This document shows, piece by piece, positions 1 to 8,236 of a stretch of DNA of 44,349 nt (the first letter of the stretch is position 1; every line of letters starts with the position of its first letter). Source of the stretch: a bacterium 1XD21-70 (GTDB taxonomy: Bacteria > Bacillota > Clostridia > Lachnospirales > Lachnospiraceae); contig RAYB01000040.1 of assembly GCA_003669055.1 (NCBI GenBank), positions 1 through 44,349 of the forward strand, read 5' to 3'. The notes beneath the pieces are model-generated. The model ran no database searches. It was not told the DNA's origin and worked only from the letters and a program-made list of their open reading frames with translations. Both the position numbers and the translations under genes were made by a program.

Positions 1-150
1 GTCTGATATCATAGCCGGTTAACTGCCAGCTACTGAACGGCAGGAATTAAATTTGCGAAAAACTATTGACACTATCATATCATATCCCGCAATACATATT
101 TCTATCAGATAATTTATATAATTCTTGAGAACTCACTTATTTCATGACAC

Positions 151-198
151 AAAAAAGTCCCCTGCTACTTTTTCTATAAAGTAACAGAGGACTTTTCT
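151..198. terminator. Bidirectional intrinsic terminator
   Basis: A near-perfect inverted repeat (AAAAGTCC-CTG-TACTTT against AAAGTA-CAG-GGACTTTT, with single mismatches) surrounds a short TTCTA-type loop. Read on the minus strand it ends in a run of T, so it would stop transcripts of the PIN gene pair. On the plus strand it ends in CTTTTCTTT. The rest of bases 1-383 holds no gene I can support; it is AT-rich and its open frames look random. Confidence 0.75.
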
Positions 199-383
199 TT
201 ATTCATGACAATAGAAAGTTCACAAAGCGTGCTTTCTATTGTACATACCTGCAAATAATCAAATTACTATTTACTCAGCTTCCAGTGTATTACTTACTGT
301 TTATAGCCGCCTGGGAGGCAGCCACCTTGGAATAGCTATCTTTTATTATCATCTGACAATTTTGCTATTTATCAGAATAATCA

Positions 384-566
384 TTACACTTTCTTCAGCT
401 TTCTTTCTTCCATTTCTCTTAAAAAGGCTCTCCCGCCCTCATTGTAAAAATGAATTCTTTCCTGTGTTGTCATATCTTTTGTAAGCTCATAGTGGTATTC
501 TCTAATCTTATGAATATCTTCAATGGTGAAATCCGGGCTGATAATTGGTTTTGCAATCATTATCAT
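384..566 (-). CDS. Small protein paired with PIN-domain gene (possible antitoxin)
   Basis: The product is a 60-residue, charged, mostly helical protein starting MIMIAKPIISPDFT and rich in E, R and K. It begins at the ATG at 566-564, which overlaps the TGA stop of the upstream PIN gene by an ATGA junction, so the two are translationally coupled. A longer reading from 599 adds 11 residues lying inside the PIN gene and lacks a good ribosome site. I recall similar short proteins (PIISPDFT...DIHKIRE) beside PIN genes in Lachnospiraceae, but no function is assigned. Antitoxin is an inference from size, charge and coupling; the order, toxin first, is unusual for type II pairs. No HTH or AbrB fold is obvious by eye. 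Confidence 0.7.
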   Translation of the reverse strand: MIMIAKPIISPDFTIEDIHKIREYHYELTKDMTTQERIHFYNEGGRAFLREMEERKLKKV

Positions 567-1042
567 TCCTCGCTTTCCAATAGTACAGAAGGATTCCATA
601 TCTCAATCATTTTATATCCTTCCAGAGTTGTAATTGCCCTTACGCCTTTAATTGTCTTCACATTTACAATATGCTTAAAATTCCATGAAATAATGCAATC
701 ACATTCACTTACAATGGCGGCTCCTATGTGTTGGCAATCATCAAAACTCTTTTTTGTTAATATACCCATATCAATAATTTTTTCTGCTATTGTCACAACA
801 TCATCTGTAATATCTAATGTTGTAAATTGTATTTCATTCAAATAATCAATAAGTTTTGTTTTCTTTGGTTCTGAACATCTTTCTATCTCTCTCAACGTCA
901 CTGTAGATAAATACACATCAAACTTTCTATTTTTAAACATCTCCCACAGCTGTCTTGTATCTGCCATCTTCTCGGGTACATCTTCCTGCTGCAAATGACT
1001 GATAACAGATGTATCTAAATATACCTTTAATTTCCTATTCAT
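563..1042 (-). CDS. PIN-domain protein (putative VapC-like ribonuclease)
   Basis: The product is 159 residues long with the layout of a PIN nuclease. An N-terminal beta strand ends in YLDTSVISHL (Asp10), a mid-protein Glu lies in LREIERC (about residue 52), Asp101/Asp102 lie in SFDDCQHIGAAI, and CDCIISWNFKHI contributes Asp115 and Asn121. These acidic residues normally bind metal for RNA cleavage. The SWNFKHI ending is typical of the stand-alone PIN group found in many Firmicutes and cyanobacteria. A GAGGAG ribosome site precedes the ATG. It heads a two-gene unit with the coupled 60-residue partner. Family assignment is firm; toxin activity is inferred. Confidence 0.85.
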   Translation of the reverse strand: MNRKLKVYLDTSVISHLQQEDVPEKMADTRQLWEMFKNRKFDVYLSTVTLREIERCSEPKKTKLIDYLNEIQFTTLDITDDVVTIAEKIIDMGILTKKSFDDCQHIGAAIVSECDCIISWNFKHIVNVKTIKGVRAITTLEGYKMIEIWNPSVLLESEE

Positions 1043-1062
1043 AATATATCTCCTCTGCAGTC

Positions 1063-1091
1063 ATTTTAGCATAACTTTTATTTTTTAGCAA
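1063..1091 (-). promoter_or_regulatory. Promoter of the PIN gene pair
   Basis: On the minus strand, TTGCTA and TAAAAT are separated by 17 bases, about 20 bases upstream of the PIN start codon. This is a good sigma-A spacing. No clear palindrome overlaps it. Confidence 0.55.
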
Positions 1092-1140
1092 TCCATGTTC
1101 CCCAATTTGTTGTATTATCTCTAAATTTTTTAGTACCATT

Positions 1141-1180
1141 AAAAAAGAGAGATACCCAGCATTTTACTGCCTGATATCTC
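1141..1180 (-). terminator. Intrinsic terminator after ppdK
   Basis: On the minus strand a hairpin (GAGATA...CAG / CTG...TATCTC, with an internal mismatch) is followed directly by TCTTTTTTAA. It lies about 40 bases beyond the ppdK stop. Confidence 0.7.
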
Positions 1181-1218
1181 CCTTATCTCTACGCTATACT
1201 ATATCTAGTAGCCATTAC

Positions 1219-3846
1219 CTATCCAAGGTTAATAGCCGCCTGAGCCGCCGCCAACCGTGCAATCGGCACGCGGAACGGGCTGCAGGACACATAATCCAGA
1301 CCAATCTTATGGCAGAACTCCACAGATGTGGGATCGCCGCCGTGCTCGCCGCAGATACCTACATGCATGTCCGGGCGTACCGGCTTGCCAAGCTTGATAG
1401 ACATCTCCATCAGCTTGCCCACACCGGTCTGATCCAATTTGGCAAAAGGATCATTCTCAAAGATCTTAGCATCATAGTAAGCATTTAAGAACTTGCCTGC
1501 ATCATCACGGGAGAAGCCGTAGGTCATCTGGGTCAGGTCATTGGTACCAAAGCAGAAGAACTCCGCCTCCTTGGCGATCTCGTCAGCAGTCAGGGCTGCC
1601 CTCGGGATCTCGATCATGGTGCCAACCTCGTACTTTAAGTCTGCATTTGCTGCTGCAATCTCAGCATCCGCAGTCTCAACCACAAACTTCTTCACATATT
1701 TCAGTTCTTTGATATCACCGATCAGAGGAATCATGATCTCCGGAACCAGATTCCAGTCGGGATGAGCCTTCTTCACATTGATAGCGGCACGGATCACGGC
1801 ACGGGTCTGCATCTTGGCAATCTCCGGATAGGTGACAGCCAGACGGCAGCCGCGATGACCCATCATGGGGTTGAACTCATGGAGGGAATCAATCATAGCC
1901 TTGATGTGCTCCACGCTCTTGCCCTGTGCGTCAGCCAGCTTCTTCACATCCTCTTCCTCAGTGGGAACGAACTCATGCAGAGGCGGATCCAGGAAACGGA
2001 TGGTAACCGGGTTGCCCTCCAGAGCCTCGTAAAGCTTCTCAAAGTCGCCCTGCTGCTCAGGAAGGATCTTCTCCAGAGCCGCTTCTCTCTCCTCTAAAGT
2101 CTCCGCACAGATCATCTCGCGGAATGCATCAATCCGGTTGCCCTCGAAGAACATATGCTCGGTACGGCAAAGGCCGATACCCTCAGCACCTAACTCTCTG
2201 GCCTTCTTCGCGTCAGCCGGAGTATCAGCGTTGGTTCTCACTTTCAGCTTTCTGTACTTGTCCGCCCATGCCATGATGCGGCCGAACTCACCGGCAATGG
2301 TAGCATCCACAGTGGGAATAATGCCGTCATAGATCTTACCGGTAGAACCATCGATGGATAAAGGATCGCCCTCGTGGAACTCCTTGCCCGCCAGGGTGAA
2401 CTTCTTGTTAGCCTCATCCATGGTGATCTCGGAACAGCCGGATACGCAGCAGGTTCCCATACCGCGGGCAACCACAGCCGCATGGCTGGTCATACCGCCG
2501 CGGACAGTCAGGATACCCTGAGCCGCCTTCATACCCTCAATATCCTCGGGAGAAGTCTCCAGACGAACCAGAACCACTTTCTCTCCTCTGGCAGCCCATG
2601 CCTTGGCATCTTCAGCAGTAAATACGATCTTACCGCAGGCAGCGCCCGGGGATGCAGCCAGCGCCTTGGCAAGCGGCTCAGCCTTTTTAAGCGCATCGGT
2701 ATCAAACTGGGGATGCAGCAGGGTATCTAAGTTACGGGGATCGATCATCTTTACAGCCTTCTGCTCATCGATCATGCCCTCATCCACCAGGTCACAGGCA
2801 ATCTTAAGAGCCGCTTTTGCAGTTCTCTTACCATTACGGGTCTGAAGCATATAGAGCTTCTTATCCTCGATAGTAAACTCCATATCCTGCATATCTCTGT
2901 AGTGATCTTCCAGCTTGTTGCAGATGCCCACGAACTGATCGTAGACTTCCGGCATAACCTCTTTTAACTGGTCGATCTTCTGGGGGGTACGAACGCCGGC
3001 CACAACGTCCTCGCCCTGGGCGTTCATAAGGAACTCACCCATTAAGTGCTTCTCGCCGGTAGCCGGGTCGCGGGTAAAGGCAACACCAGTACCAGAGGTC
3101 TCTCCCATGTTACCAAATGCCATCATCTGCACATTCACTGCAGTACCCCAGGAATACGGGATATCATTGTCCCGGCGATATACATTGGCACGGGGGTTGT
3201 CCCAGGAACGGAACACAGCCTTGATAGCCTCCATCAGCTGTACCTTCGGGTCAGTGGGGAAGTCCTCGCCGATCTTCTCCTTATATTCAGCTTTAAACTG
3301 GTCGGCAAGTTCTTTCAGGTCTTCAGCAGTCAGGTCTACATCCTGCGTCACGCCCTTCTCCTCTTTCATCTTGTCGATCAATTCCTCAAAATATTTCTTT
3401 CCGACTTCCATAACCACATCGGAGAACATCTGGATAAATCTGCGGTAGCAGTCCCAGGCCCAGCGGGGATTGCCGGACTTCTTGGCCAGAACCTCCACTA
3501 CTTCCTCATTCAGGCCCAGGTTCAAGATGGTGTCCATCATACCAGGCATGGATGCTCTCGCACCGGAACGAACGGATACCAGAAGCGGATTCTCCTTGTC
3601 ACCGAATTTCTTGCCGGTGATCTCCTCCATCTTGGTGATATGCTCCATAATCTGGCCCATGATCTCGTCATTGATCTTTCTGCCGTCCTCATAATACTGG
3701 GTACATGCCTCGGTGGTGATGGTAAATCCCTGCGGCACCGGAAGCCCCAAATTGGTCATCTCTGCTAAGTTGGCTCCCTTGCCGCCTAACAGGTTCCGCA
3801 TGTCGGCATTTCCCTCGGTGAACAAATACACCCACTTGTTTGCCAT
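1219..3846 (-). CDS. ppdK: Pyruvate, phosphate dikinase
   Basis: This enzyme interconverts pyruvate + ATP + Pi and PEP + AMP + PPi in the cytoplasm, linking glycolysis and gluconeogenesis in PPi-using anaerobes. The product is 875 residues long, the usual bacterial length. It has the N-terminal ATP-grasp domain (GGKGANLAEM near residue 20), then the phosphohistidine swivel domain with GGMTSHAAVVARG (His455). The C-terminal PEP/pyruvate barrel ends in GICGEHGGDP (catalytic Cys832). The well-studied C. symbiosum enzyme uses His455 and Cys831, so the match is very close. The start is set at MANKWVY because TAGGAGG lies 9 bases upstream; a longer frame adds 36 non-homologous residues. It is monocistronic with its own promoter and terminator. 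Confidence 0.98.
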   Translation of the reverse strand: MANKWVYLFTEGNADMRNLLGGKGANLAEMTNLGLPVPQGFTITTEACTQYYEDGRKINDEIMGQIMEHITKMEEITGKKFGDKENPLLVSVRSGARASMPGMMDTILNLGLNEEVVEVLAKKSGNPRWAWDCYRRFIQMFSDVVMEVGKKYFEELIDKMKEEKGVTQDVDLTAEDLKELADQFKAEYKEKIGEDFPTDPKVQLMEAIKAVFRSWDNPRANVYRRDNDIPYSWGTAVNVQMMAFGNMGETSGTGVAFTRDPATGEKHLMGEFLMNAQGEDVVAGVRTPQKIDQLKEVMPEVYDQFVGICNKLEDHYRDMQDMEFTIEDKKLYMLQTRNGKRTAKAALKIACDLVDEGMIDEQKAVKMIDPRNLDTLLHPQFDTDALKKAEPLAKALAASPGAACGKIVFTAEDAKAWAARGEKVVLVRLETSPEDIEGMKAAQGILTVRGGMTSHAAVVARGMGTCCVSGCSEITMDEANKKFTLAGKEFHEGDPLSIDGSTGKIYDGIIPTVDATIAGEFGRIMAWADKYRKLKVRTNADTPADAKKARELGAEGIGLCRTEHMFFEGNRIDAFREMICAETLEEREAALEKILPEQQGDFEKLYEALEGNPVTIRFLDPPLHEFVPTEEEDVKKLADAQGKSVEHIKAMIDSLHEFNPMMGHRGCRLAVTYPEIAKMQTRAVIRAAINVKKAHPDWNLVPEIMIPLIGDIKELKYVKKFVVETADAEIAAANADLKYEVGTMIEIPRAALTADEIAKEAEFFCFGTNDLTQMTYGFSRDDAGKFLNAYYDAKIFENDPFAKLDQTGVGKLMEMSIKLGKPVRPDMHVGICGEHGGDPTSVEFCHKIGLDYVSCSPFRVPIARLAAAQAAINLG

Positions 3847-3985
3847 AAGTGTTTTCCTCCTAAATAAGTTGTGTAGACATCTTCTACAGGTTATCTCCGC
3901 CTCCGGTAAACCTTCCCGCGCCGCAACAGAAGCGCCGCCATGAGTAAAAGACATGGCGAAAAAAGCCCATCGGCGGTCTGCTATA

Positions 3986-4013
3986 AGTATAACATATTTT
4001 AATTTCTAGTAAA
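3986..4013 (-). promoter_or_regulatory. ppdK promoter
   Basis: On the minus strand TTTACT and TATACT are separated by 16 bases, giving a leader of roughly 130 bases before the ppdK start codon. The stretch from 3970 to 4140 is strongly AT-rich, as is typical for an upstream promoter region. Confidence 0.65.
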
Positions 4014-4224
4014 GTTTTTTTCTTCAAAATAATGGAAAAAAATCAAACAAAATTCTGCTAATTTTTGTGAAAACTCTTTCATATTCTGTCTTTTTCGGAT
4101 ATATGTTTTTTATTCGTATATGCGAATCTCCTTTATTTTCCGGATCCCTATACCGTCATTCCGGCAAGATTACACACTCCATACAATCCCCATCCCCTTC
4201 AAGCAAGCCCTCAAAACATCCCTA

Positions 4225-4253
4225 TTGACTTGCCGCCCCAATTGTGATAGACT
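4225..4253 (+). promoter_or_regulatory. Promoter of the TPP-riboswitch operon
   Basis: TTGACT and TAGACT are separated by exactly 17 bases. Transcription would start near 4260, just before the riboswitch. Confidence 0.7.
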
Positions 4254-4268
4254 AAGCCCAACAATAAA

Positions 4269-4365
4269 AAGGGGTGCTGGAGCATTGTCCGGCTGAGATA
4301 AAATAGGCAGTATTTTAAACCCTGGAACCTGATCTGGATAATGCCAGCGTAGGAAAGCTAACAAT
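4269..4365 (+). promoter_or_regulatory. TPP riboswitch (THI box)
   Basis: The conserved THI-box blocks appear in order: GGGGTGC, GGCTGAGA, AACCCTGGAACCTGATC, TGGATAATGCCAGCGTAGG. Together they form the thiamine-pyrophosphate aptamer. The aptamer is followed within about 15 bases by an intrinsic terminator, which implies transcriptional attenuation when TPP is abundant. It controls the ABC transporter operon starting at 4492. Confidence 0.97.
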
Positions 4366-4380
4366 AGCAGTGTACATTTC

Positions 4381-4407
4381 CGCCTGGGTTATCCCCAGGC
4401 GTTTTTT
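4381..4407 (+). terminator. Riboswitch expression-platform terminator
   Basis: CGCCTGGG-TTAT-CCCCAGGCG is followed by TTTTTT. The perfect GC-rich stem and T-run sit between the TPP aptamer and the first gene, as expected for an OFF switch. Confidence 0.92.
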
Positions 4408-4491
4408 CGTTCCATCCTGCCCTTATTTATCTCCCTAGCCTGCCCTCAGCGGACAAAGGGGACACGGCCCGGCAGCCAGAAAGGACTTATT

Positions 4492-4788
4492 ATGAACGCA
4501 AGCGTTGCTATTCAATCATTACCGGAGACCGCCAATGACGAGGAGCTGATCCGTGTCGTTGACGAGGTGATCGCCTACATCAAAAGCACCGGCCTAAACT
4601 GTTATGTCGGTCCCTTTGAAACCGCTATCGAGGGGGATTATGATGAACTGATGGACATTGTAAAGGAATGCCAGCACATCGCCATCCGTGCAGGCGCCCC
4701 GTCCGTAGCCGCCTACATCAAGGTGACCTACCGCCCGGAAGGAGATGTGCTGACCATTGACAAAAAAGTCACCAAGCATCACCAATAA
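4492..4788 (+). CDS. Thiamine-binding (MTH1187/YkoF-type) protein
   Basis: This 98-residue soluble protein belongs to the MTH1187/YkoF-like thiamine-binding family. It has the ferredoxin-like fold signature: N-terminal ASVAIQSLP, a central GLNCYVGPFETAIEG segment, and a final beta strand AAYIKVTYRP. Family members bind thiamine or its hydroxymethylpyrimidine (HMP) moiety and often sit at the head of TPP-riboswitch transporter operons. An AAAGGA site lies 8-12 bases before the ATG. Its 3' end overlaps the permease gene by 32 bases, indicating coupling. Whether it acts as a cytosolic ligand buffer or a transporter accessory is not known. Confidence 0.85.
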   Translation: MNASVAIQSLPETANDEELIRVVDEVIAYIKSTGLNCYVGPFETAIEGDYDELMDIVKECQHIAIRAGAPSVAAYIKVTYRPEGDVLTIDKKVTKHHQ

Positions 4789-5521
4789 GCTGTATTCCTG
4801 CTCAGCCGTTTTCGCAATTCTTCTTGTATGGCAGATTATCACAGGAGCCAGGGCTGTGGAGGCTTTTCTTCTCCCGTCCCCGCTCCAGGTGGCTAAATCC
4901 TTTCTCACCGAATTCCCTGCCCTGATGAGCCATTCGCTCATCACCTTGTCAGAGGCATTTACCGGCCTGGGCTTGGGAATCCTCCTGGGATTTTTTATGG
5001 CCGTCATCATGGATCGATTTGAGATCTTGTACCAGGCTTTTTATCCTCTGGTCATACTGACACAGACCGTCCCTACCGTGGCCATAGCCCCGCTCCTTGT
5101 CCTTTGGTTTGGCTATGAAATGGCGCCGAAAGTCATCCTGATTGTAATTACCACCTTTTTCCCCATCACCATAGGCCTTCTGACCGGCTTTCGTTCGGCT
5201 GACCCGGATGCCGTCAGCCTGCTGCGTGCCATGGGGGCAGGGCAAGGGCAGATTTTCCTCTATATTAAATTGCCCGGCGCCCTGGAACAGTTTTTTTCCG
5301 GGCTTCGCATCTCCGCCTCCTATGCGGTGGTAGGTGCTGTGATCTCCGAATGGCTGGGGGGTTTTGGCGGGCTGGGTGTATACATGACCAGGGTCAAAAA
5401 AGCGTTTGCCTTTGACAAAATGTTTGCCGTGATCTTTCTGGTCTCGGCCATCAGCCTGCTTTTAATGAACGGGGTGGAACTTCTCCAAAAGCTTTGCATG
5501 CCCTGGAAACGCCGTGAATAA
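4757..5521 (+). CDS. thiX: ABC transporter permease, thiamine-precursor type
   Basis: The product is a membrane protein of about 254 residues with six predicted transmembrane segments. It carries the inner-membrane permease EAA-type loop (LLRAMGAGQGQIFLYIKLP), which docks on the ATPase. The family is that of SsuC/TauC/ThiX permeases. The start is a TTG preceded by GGAAGGAG, nested inside the end of the thiamine-binding gene, so the ORFs overlap by 32 bases. The TPP riboswitch and the Thi5-like lipoprotein partner indicate that HMP or a formylated pyrimidine is carried rather than a sulfonate. The precise substrate is inferred. Confidence 0.88.
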   Translation: MTKKSPSITNKLYSCSAVFAILLVWQIITGARAVEAFLLPSPLQVAKSFLTEFPALMSHSLITLSEAFTGLGLGILLGFFMAVIMDRFEILYQAFYPLVILTQTVPTVAIAPLLVLWFGYEMAPKVILIVITTFFPITIGLLTGFRSADPDAVSLLRAMGAGQGQIFLYIKLPGALEQFFSGLRISASYAVVGAVISEWLGGFGGLGVYMTRVKKAFAFDKMFAVIFLVSAISLLLMNGVELLQKLCMPWKRRE

Positions 5522-5557
5522 CCTTGTGCCGCCTATGGCGGCAGAATGGAGGCTTTT

Positions 5558-6565
5558 ATGAAAAAAATATGGACAGCCGTTGCCGTAACGGCACTGGCCC
5601 TTTCCCTGGCCGCCTGTGGCTCCAGAAAAGAGGGGGCTCCCTCCGGCAGCGCCAAAAAACCAGAAAAAATCACTTTTGTGCTCGATTGGGCACCCAATAC
5701 CAACCATACCGGCCTGTACGTGGCGCAGGAAAAGGGGTATTTTGAGGAAGCAGGCCTTGAAGTAGAGATCGTACAGCCACCGGAGGGCGGCGCCGAGATT
5801 TTAGTTGCCTCCGGAAAAGCCCAGTTTGGCGTAAGCTTCCAGGATACCATGGCGCCTGCCCTTGTGGGGGACGACGCACTTCCCATCAAAGCGGTGGCCG
5901 CCATCCTCCAGCATAACACCTCCGGCATCATCTCCCGCAAGGGAGAAGGCCTTGATACCCCCAAGGGGATGGAGGGGAAGAAATATGCGACCTGGGAATC
6001 CCCGATCGAACTGGCCACCCTGCAGAACGTGGTGGAAGGCAGCGGGGGCGATTTTAGCCAGGTCCAACGGATCCCAAATACCGTGACGGATGAGGTGTCG
6101 GCACTCAAAACAAACTCCGTGGATGCCATTTGGATTTTTTATGGATGGGCTGGGGTCAAAACAGAATTGGATGGGCTGGAAACCGACTATTTTGCTTTTT
6201 CTGACCTAAACCCGGTCTTTGATTACTACACCCCGGTGGTGATTTCCGGCAACCGGTTCCTGGAAGAAAACCCCGGCATCGCCAAAAGCTTCCTTGCCGC
6301 CCTCGGCAAAGGCTATGAGGACGCCGCCCGCGACCCGCAGCAAGCCGCGGATATATTATGCCGGGCAGTACCGGAACTGGATCCGAAACTGGTACTCAAA
6401 AGCCAGCAATATCTGGCCGGGCAGTATCTGGCTGATGCCCCGTCATGGGGATATATGGATCCCAAACGCTGGAACGGCTTTTATTCCTGGCTCAATGACA
6501 ACGGGCTTTCCGATCCCAAGCTGCCGGAAAATATCGGCTTTACCAACGACTATCTCCCAAAATAA
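5558..6565 (+). CDS. thiY: Thi5/NMT1-like substrate-binding lipoprotein
   Basis: The product is 335 residues with a lipoprotein signal ending LSLAAC (lipidated Cys20). The mature protein has the Thi5/NMT1 periplasmic-binding fold, with the hallmark WAPNTNHTGLYVAQEKGYF near residue 45 and a LVASGKAQFGVS ligand-loop motif. This group binds pyrimidine precursors of thiamine (HMP or formylaminopyrimidine) outside the cell. The start was placed at the second ATG because ATGGAGG lies 5 bases before it; the upstream ATG at 5546 lacks a site. It lies between the permease and the ATPase in the riboswitch operon. Confidence 0.9.
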   Translation: MKKIWTAVAVTALALSLAACGSRKEGAPSGSAKKPEKITFVLDWAPNTNHTGLYVAQEKGYFEEAGLEVEIVQPPEGGAEILVASGKAQFGVSFQDTMAPALVGDDALPIKAVAAILQHNTSGIISRKGEGLDTPKGMEGKKYATWESPIELATLQNVVEGSGGDFSQVQRIPNTVTDEVSALKTNSVDAIWIFYGWAGVKTELDGLETDYFAFSDLNPVFDYYTPVVISGNRFLEENPGIAKSFLAALGKGYEDAARDPQQAADILCRAVPELDPKLVLKSQQYLAGQYLADAPSWGYMDPKRWNGFYSWLNDNGLSDPKLPENIGFTNDYLPK

Positions 6566-6596
6566 ACCACCAAAACAGAAAGGGCTGGCAACAGAT

Positions 6597-7361
6597 ATGG
6601 CCATACTCAGAGTAGACGGGGTCACCAAATCCTTCCACGGATCAAAAATCATCGAGGATGTCTCACTGGAACTCCGGGAGGGGGAATTGGTCTCCCTCTT
6701 GGGCGTCAGCGGAGGCGGCAAAACTACTTTATTCAATATTATCGCTGGCTTAAGCCAGCCAGAGGAAGGGAAGGTGTTTTTGGGCGGCTCGGACGTCACC
6801 GGGAAACCGGGGCAGATCAGCTATATGCTCCAAAAGGACCTGCTCCTTCCTTACCGCACCGTTGAGGACAATGTAGCGCTCCCCCTGTTAGTCAAGGGCA
6901 TGAAAAAAGCAGACGCCCGCCAAAAGGTATCTGGATATTTTGAAAAATTCGGCCTGGAAGGGACACAAAAAAAATATCCCTCCCAGCTTTCCGGCGGCAT
7001 GAAGCAACGGGCTGCACTCCTTAGGACCTATCTGTTTTCTGCACGGGTGGCTCTGCTTGACGAGCCGTTTTCTGCCCTGGACATGCTGACCAAAAGCGCA
7101 ATCCATGAGTGGTATTTGCAGGTGATGGAAAAGATCCGCCTCTCCACCCTGTTTGTCACCCATGACATTGACGAGGCTGTTCTTTTGTCTGACCGCGTCT
7201 GCCTGCTGACCGGAAAACCAGGGCGGATTACCAAGGAAATCCATATCTGCGAGCCGCGTCCCCGAACTAAAGAGTTTGCTTTGTCGGAGCGGTTTTTAGA
7301 ATACAAACGCCAGATTCTCTATTATTTGGAAGATATCCCTCCTCTTCGCGGCTTTTTGTAA
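6597..7361 (+). CDS. thiZ: ABC transporter ATP-binding protein, thiamine-precursor type
   Basis: The product is a 254-residue ATPase with Walker A GVSGGGKTT, Q-loop YMLQKD, signature LSGGMKQRAALLRT, Walker B VALLDEPFSALD and H-loop FVTHDIDEAV. It belongs to the nitrate/taurine/ThiZ subfamily. An open frame reaches back to 6294 inside thiY, but the family N-terminus begins at MAILRVDGV, with AAAGGG about 13 bases upstream. It is the last gene of the TPP-controlled operon, which ends at the terminator near 7431. Confidence 0.93.
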   Translation: MAILRVDGVTKSFHGSKIIEDVSLELREGELVSLLGVSGGGKTTLFNIIAGLSQPEEGKVFLGGSDVTGKPGQISYMLQKDLLLPYRTVEDNVALPLLVKGMKKADARQKVSGYFEKFGLEGTQKKYPSQLSGGMKQRAALLRTYLFSARVALLDEPFSALDMLTKSAIHEWYLQVMEKIRLSTLFVTHDIDEAVLLSDRVCLLTGKPGRITKEIHICEPRPRTKEFALSERFLEYKRQILYYLEDIPPLRGFL

Positions 7362-7430
7362 AACCCTTTGCCACACTGCCCGCTTTTGCAAGGCGGCTCT
7401 GCATTCCTGCATGCTCCACCTGCCGCGTCT

Positions 7431-7463
7431 AAAAAGCGGATCCTCCCCAGATCCGCCTTTTTT
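7431..7463. terminator. Bidirectional intrinsic terminator between thiZ and the cyclase gene
   Basis: AAAAAGCGGATC-CTCCCCA-GATCCGCCTTTTTT forms a perfect stem with A/T runs on both sides. It serves the two convergent transcripts. Confidence 0.9.
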
Positions 7464-7483
7464 GACGACGATATTGTGTACCC

Positions 7484-8236
7484 TTACTCCGTAATCGCCC
7501 AGACCCGCGCAGGAAGGCCTGTGGCTCCCTCAATCCTCGGATAGGAGACAATAAGCACGGCACCCGCGGCTGCCACTTGGTCTAAGTTTGCAAGCACCTC
7601 TACCTGGAGTTTCCCCTTGTTCAGGACATAGCGCTCACAGGCAAGGTCGCCTGCCGCGGCTGCTTCCACAGAACCGTCTGTATCCAGTGCCTCATGCCCG
7701 TTGGCCGCAGCATTGCGCTCCTCATAGATATAGCGCAGGGCATCCATCGACCACCCCGGGAAATTTTCTCCCCCGTCGGCGTCCGTGCCGGAAAGGGCAT
7801 CCATATCCGGCCACCGCTTCGACCAGTCTGTGCGCAGGGCCACGAAAGCCCCGTCCGGAATATCCCCGTACTTCCCTTCATATTCCCGGATATCATCAGC
7901 GGTAACCACATAGGTGGGGTTTTCCTTTACCTTTTCCGACACATCCACCACACACAGCGGGAAAATCAGGTCTTTTACGCCATAATGCCCTGACAGTTCC
8001 CGCCCCTTCACAAAATGCCCCGGGAAATCGATGTGGGTGCCGAACTGACCCGGGAATTTGAAAGTCTGGATCAGGCAGTCCAGCATCTCATTCCCCCAGT
8101 CATAGCAGGTTGCCCCCAGTTCCACCGACCCCTTTGGTATCCCTGCCCAGTATGGGCTGTTGTTGTTTAAGGAATGGGAAAGTTCCACCCAGCGGTATTT
8201 CTTTGCTTCCTTTAATGCCTCCCACAGTTTGTACAT
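7484..8236 (-). CDS. Cyclase-family metal-dependent hydrolase (kynurenine formamidase-like)
   Basis: The product is a cytoplasmic protein of about 250 residues with the PF04199 signature: ELSHSLNNNSPYWAG near the start, the metal motif GTHIDFPGHF (HxDxxxH), and GHEALDTDGS further on. Family members include kynurenine formamidase, isatin hydrolase and polyketide cyclases, all Mn/Zn enzymes cleaving amide or ring bonds. The start at 8236 puts AGGGGG 9 bases upstream; the ATG at 8242 is only 3 bases from it. The gene is convergent with the thiamine-precursor transporter. The true substrate is unknown. Confidence 0.82.
   Translation of the reverse strand: MYKLWEALKEAKKYRWVELSHSLNNNSPYWAGIPKGSVELGATCYDWGNEMLDCLIQTFKFPGQFGTHIDFPGHFVKGRELSGHYGVKDLIFPLCVVDVSEKVKENPTYVVTADDIREYEGKYGDIPDGAFVALRTDWSKRWPDMDALSGTDADGGENFPGWSMDALRYIYEERNAAANGHEALDTDGSVEAAAAGDLACERYVLNKGKLQVEVLANLDQVAAAGAVLIVSYPRIEGATGLPARVWAITE

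Noticed and set aside
239-845. Plus-strand open frames over the PIN gene pair
   Set aside because: They run antisense to the PIN and partner genes, have no ribosome sites and show no domain.
3046-3768. 240-codon plus-strand frame inside ppdK
   Set aside because: It is a shadow of the strongly conserved ppdK coding sequence, a common artefact of GC-rich codon use.
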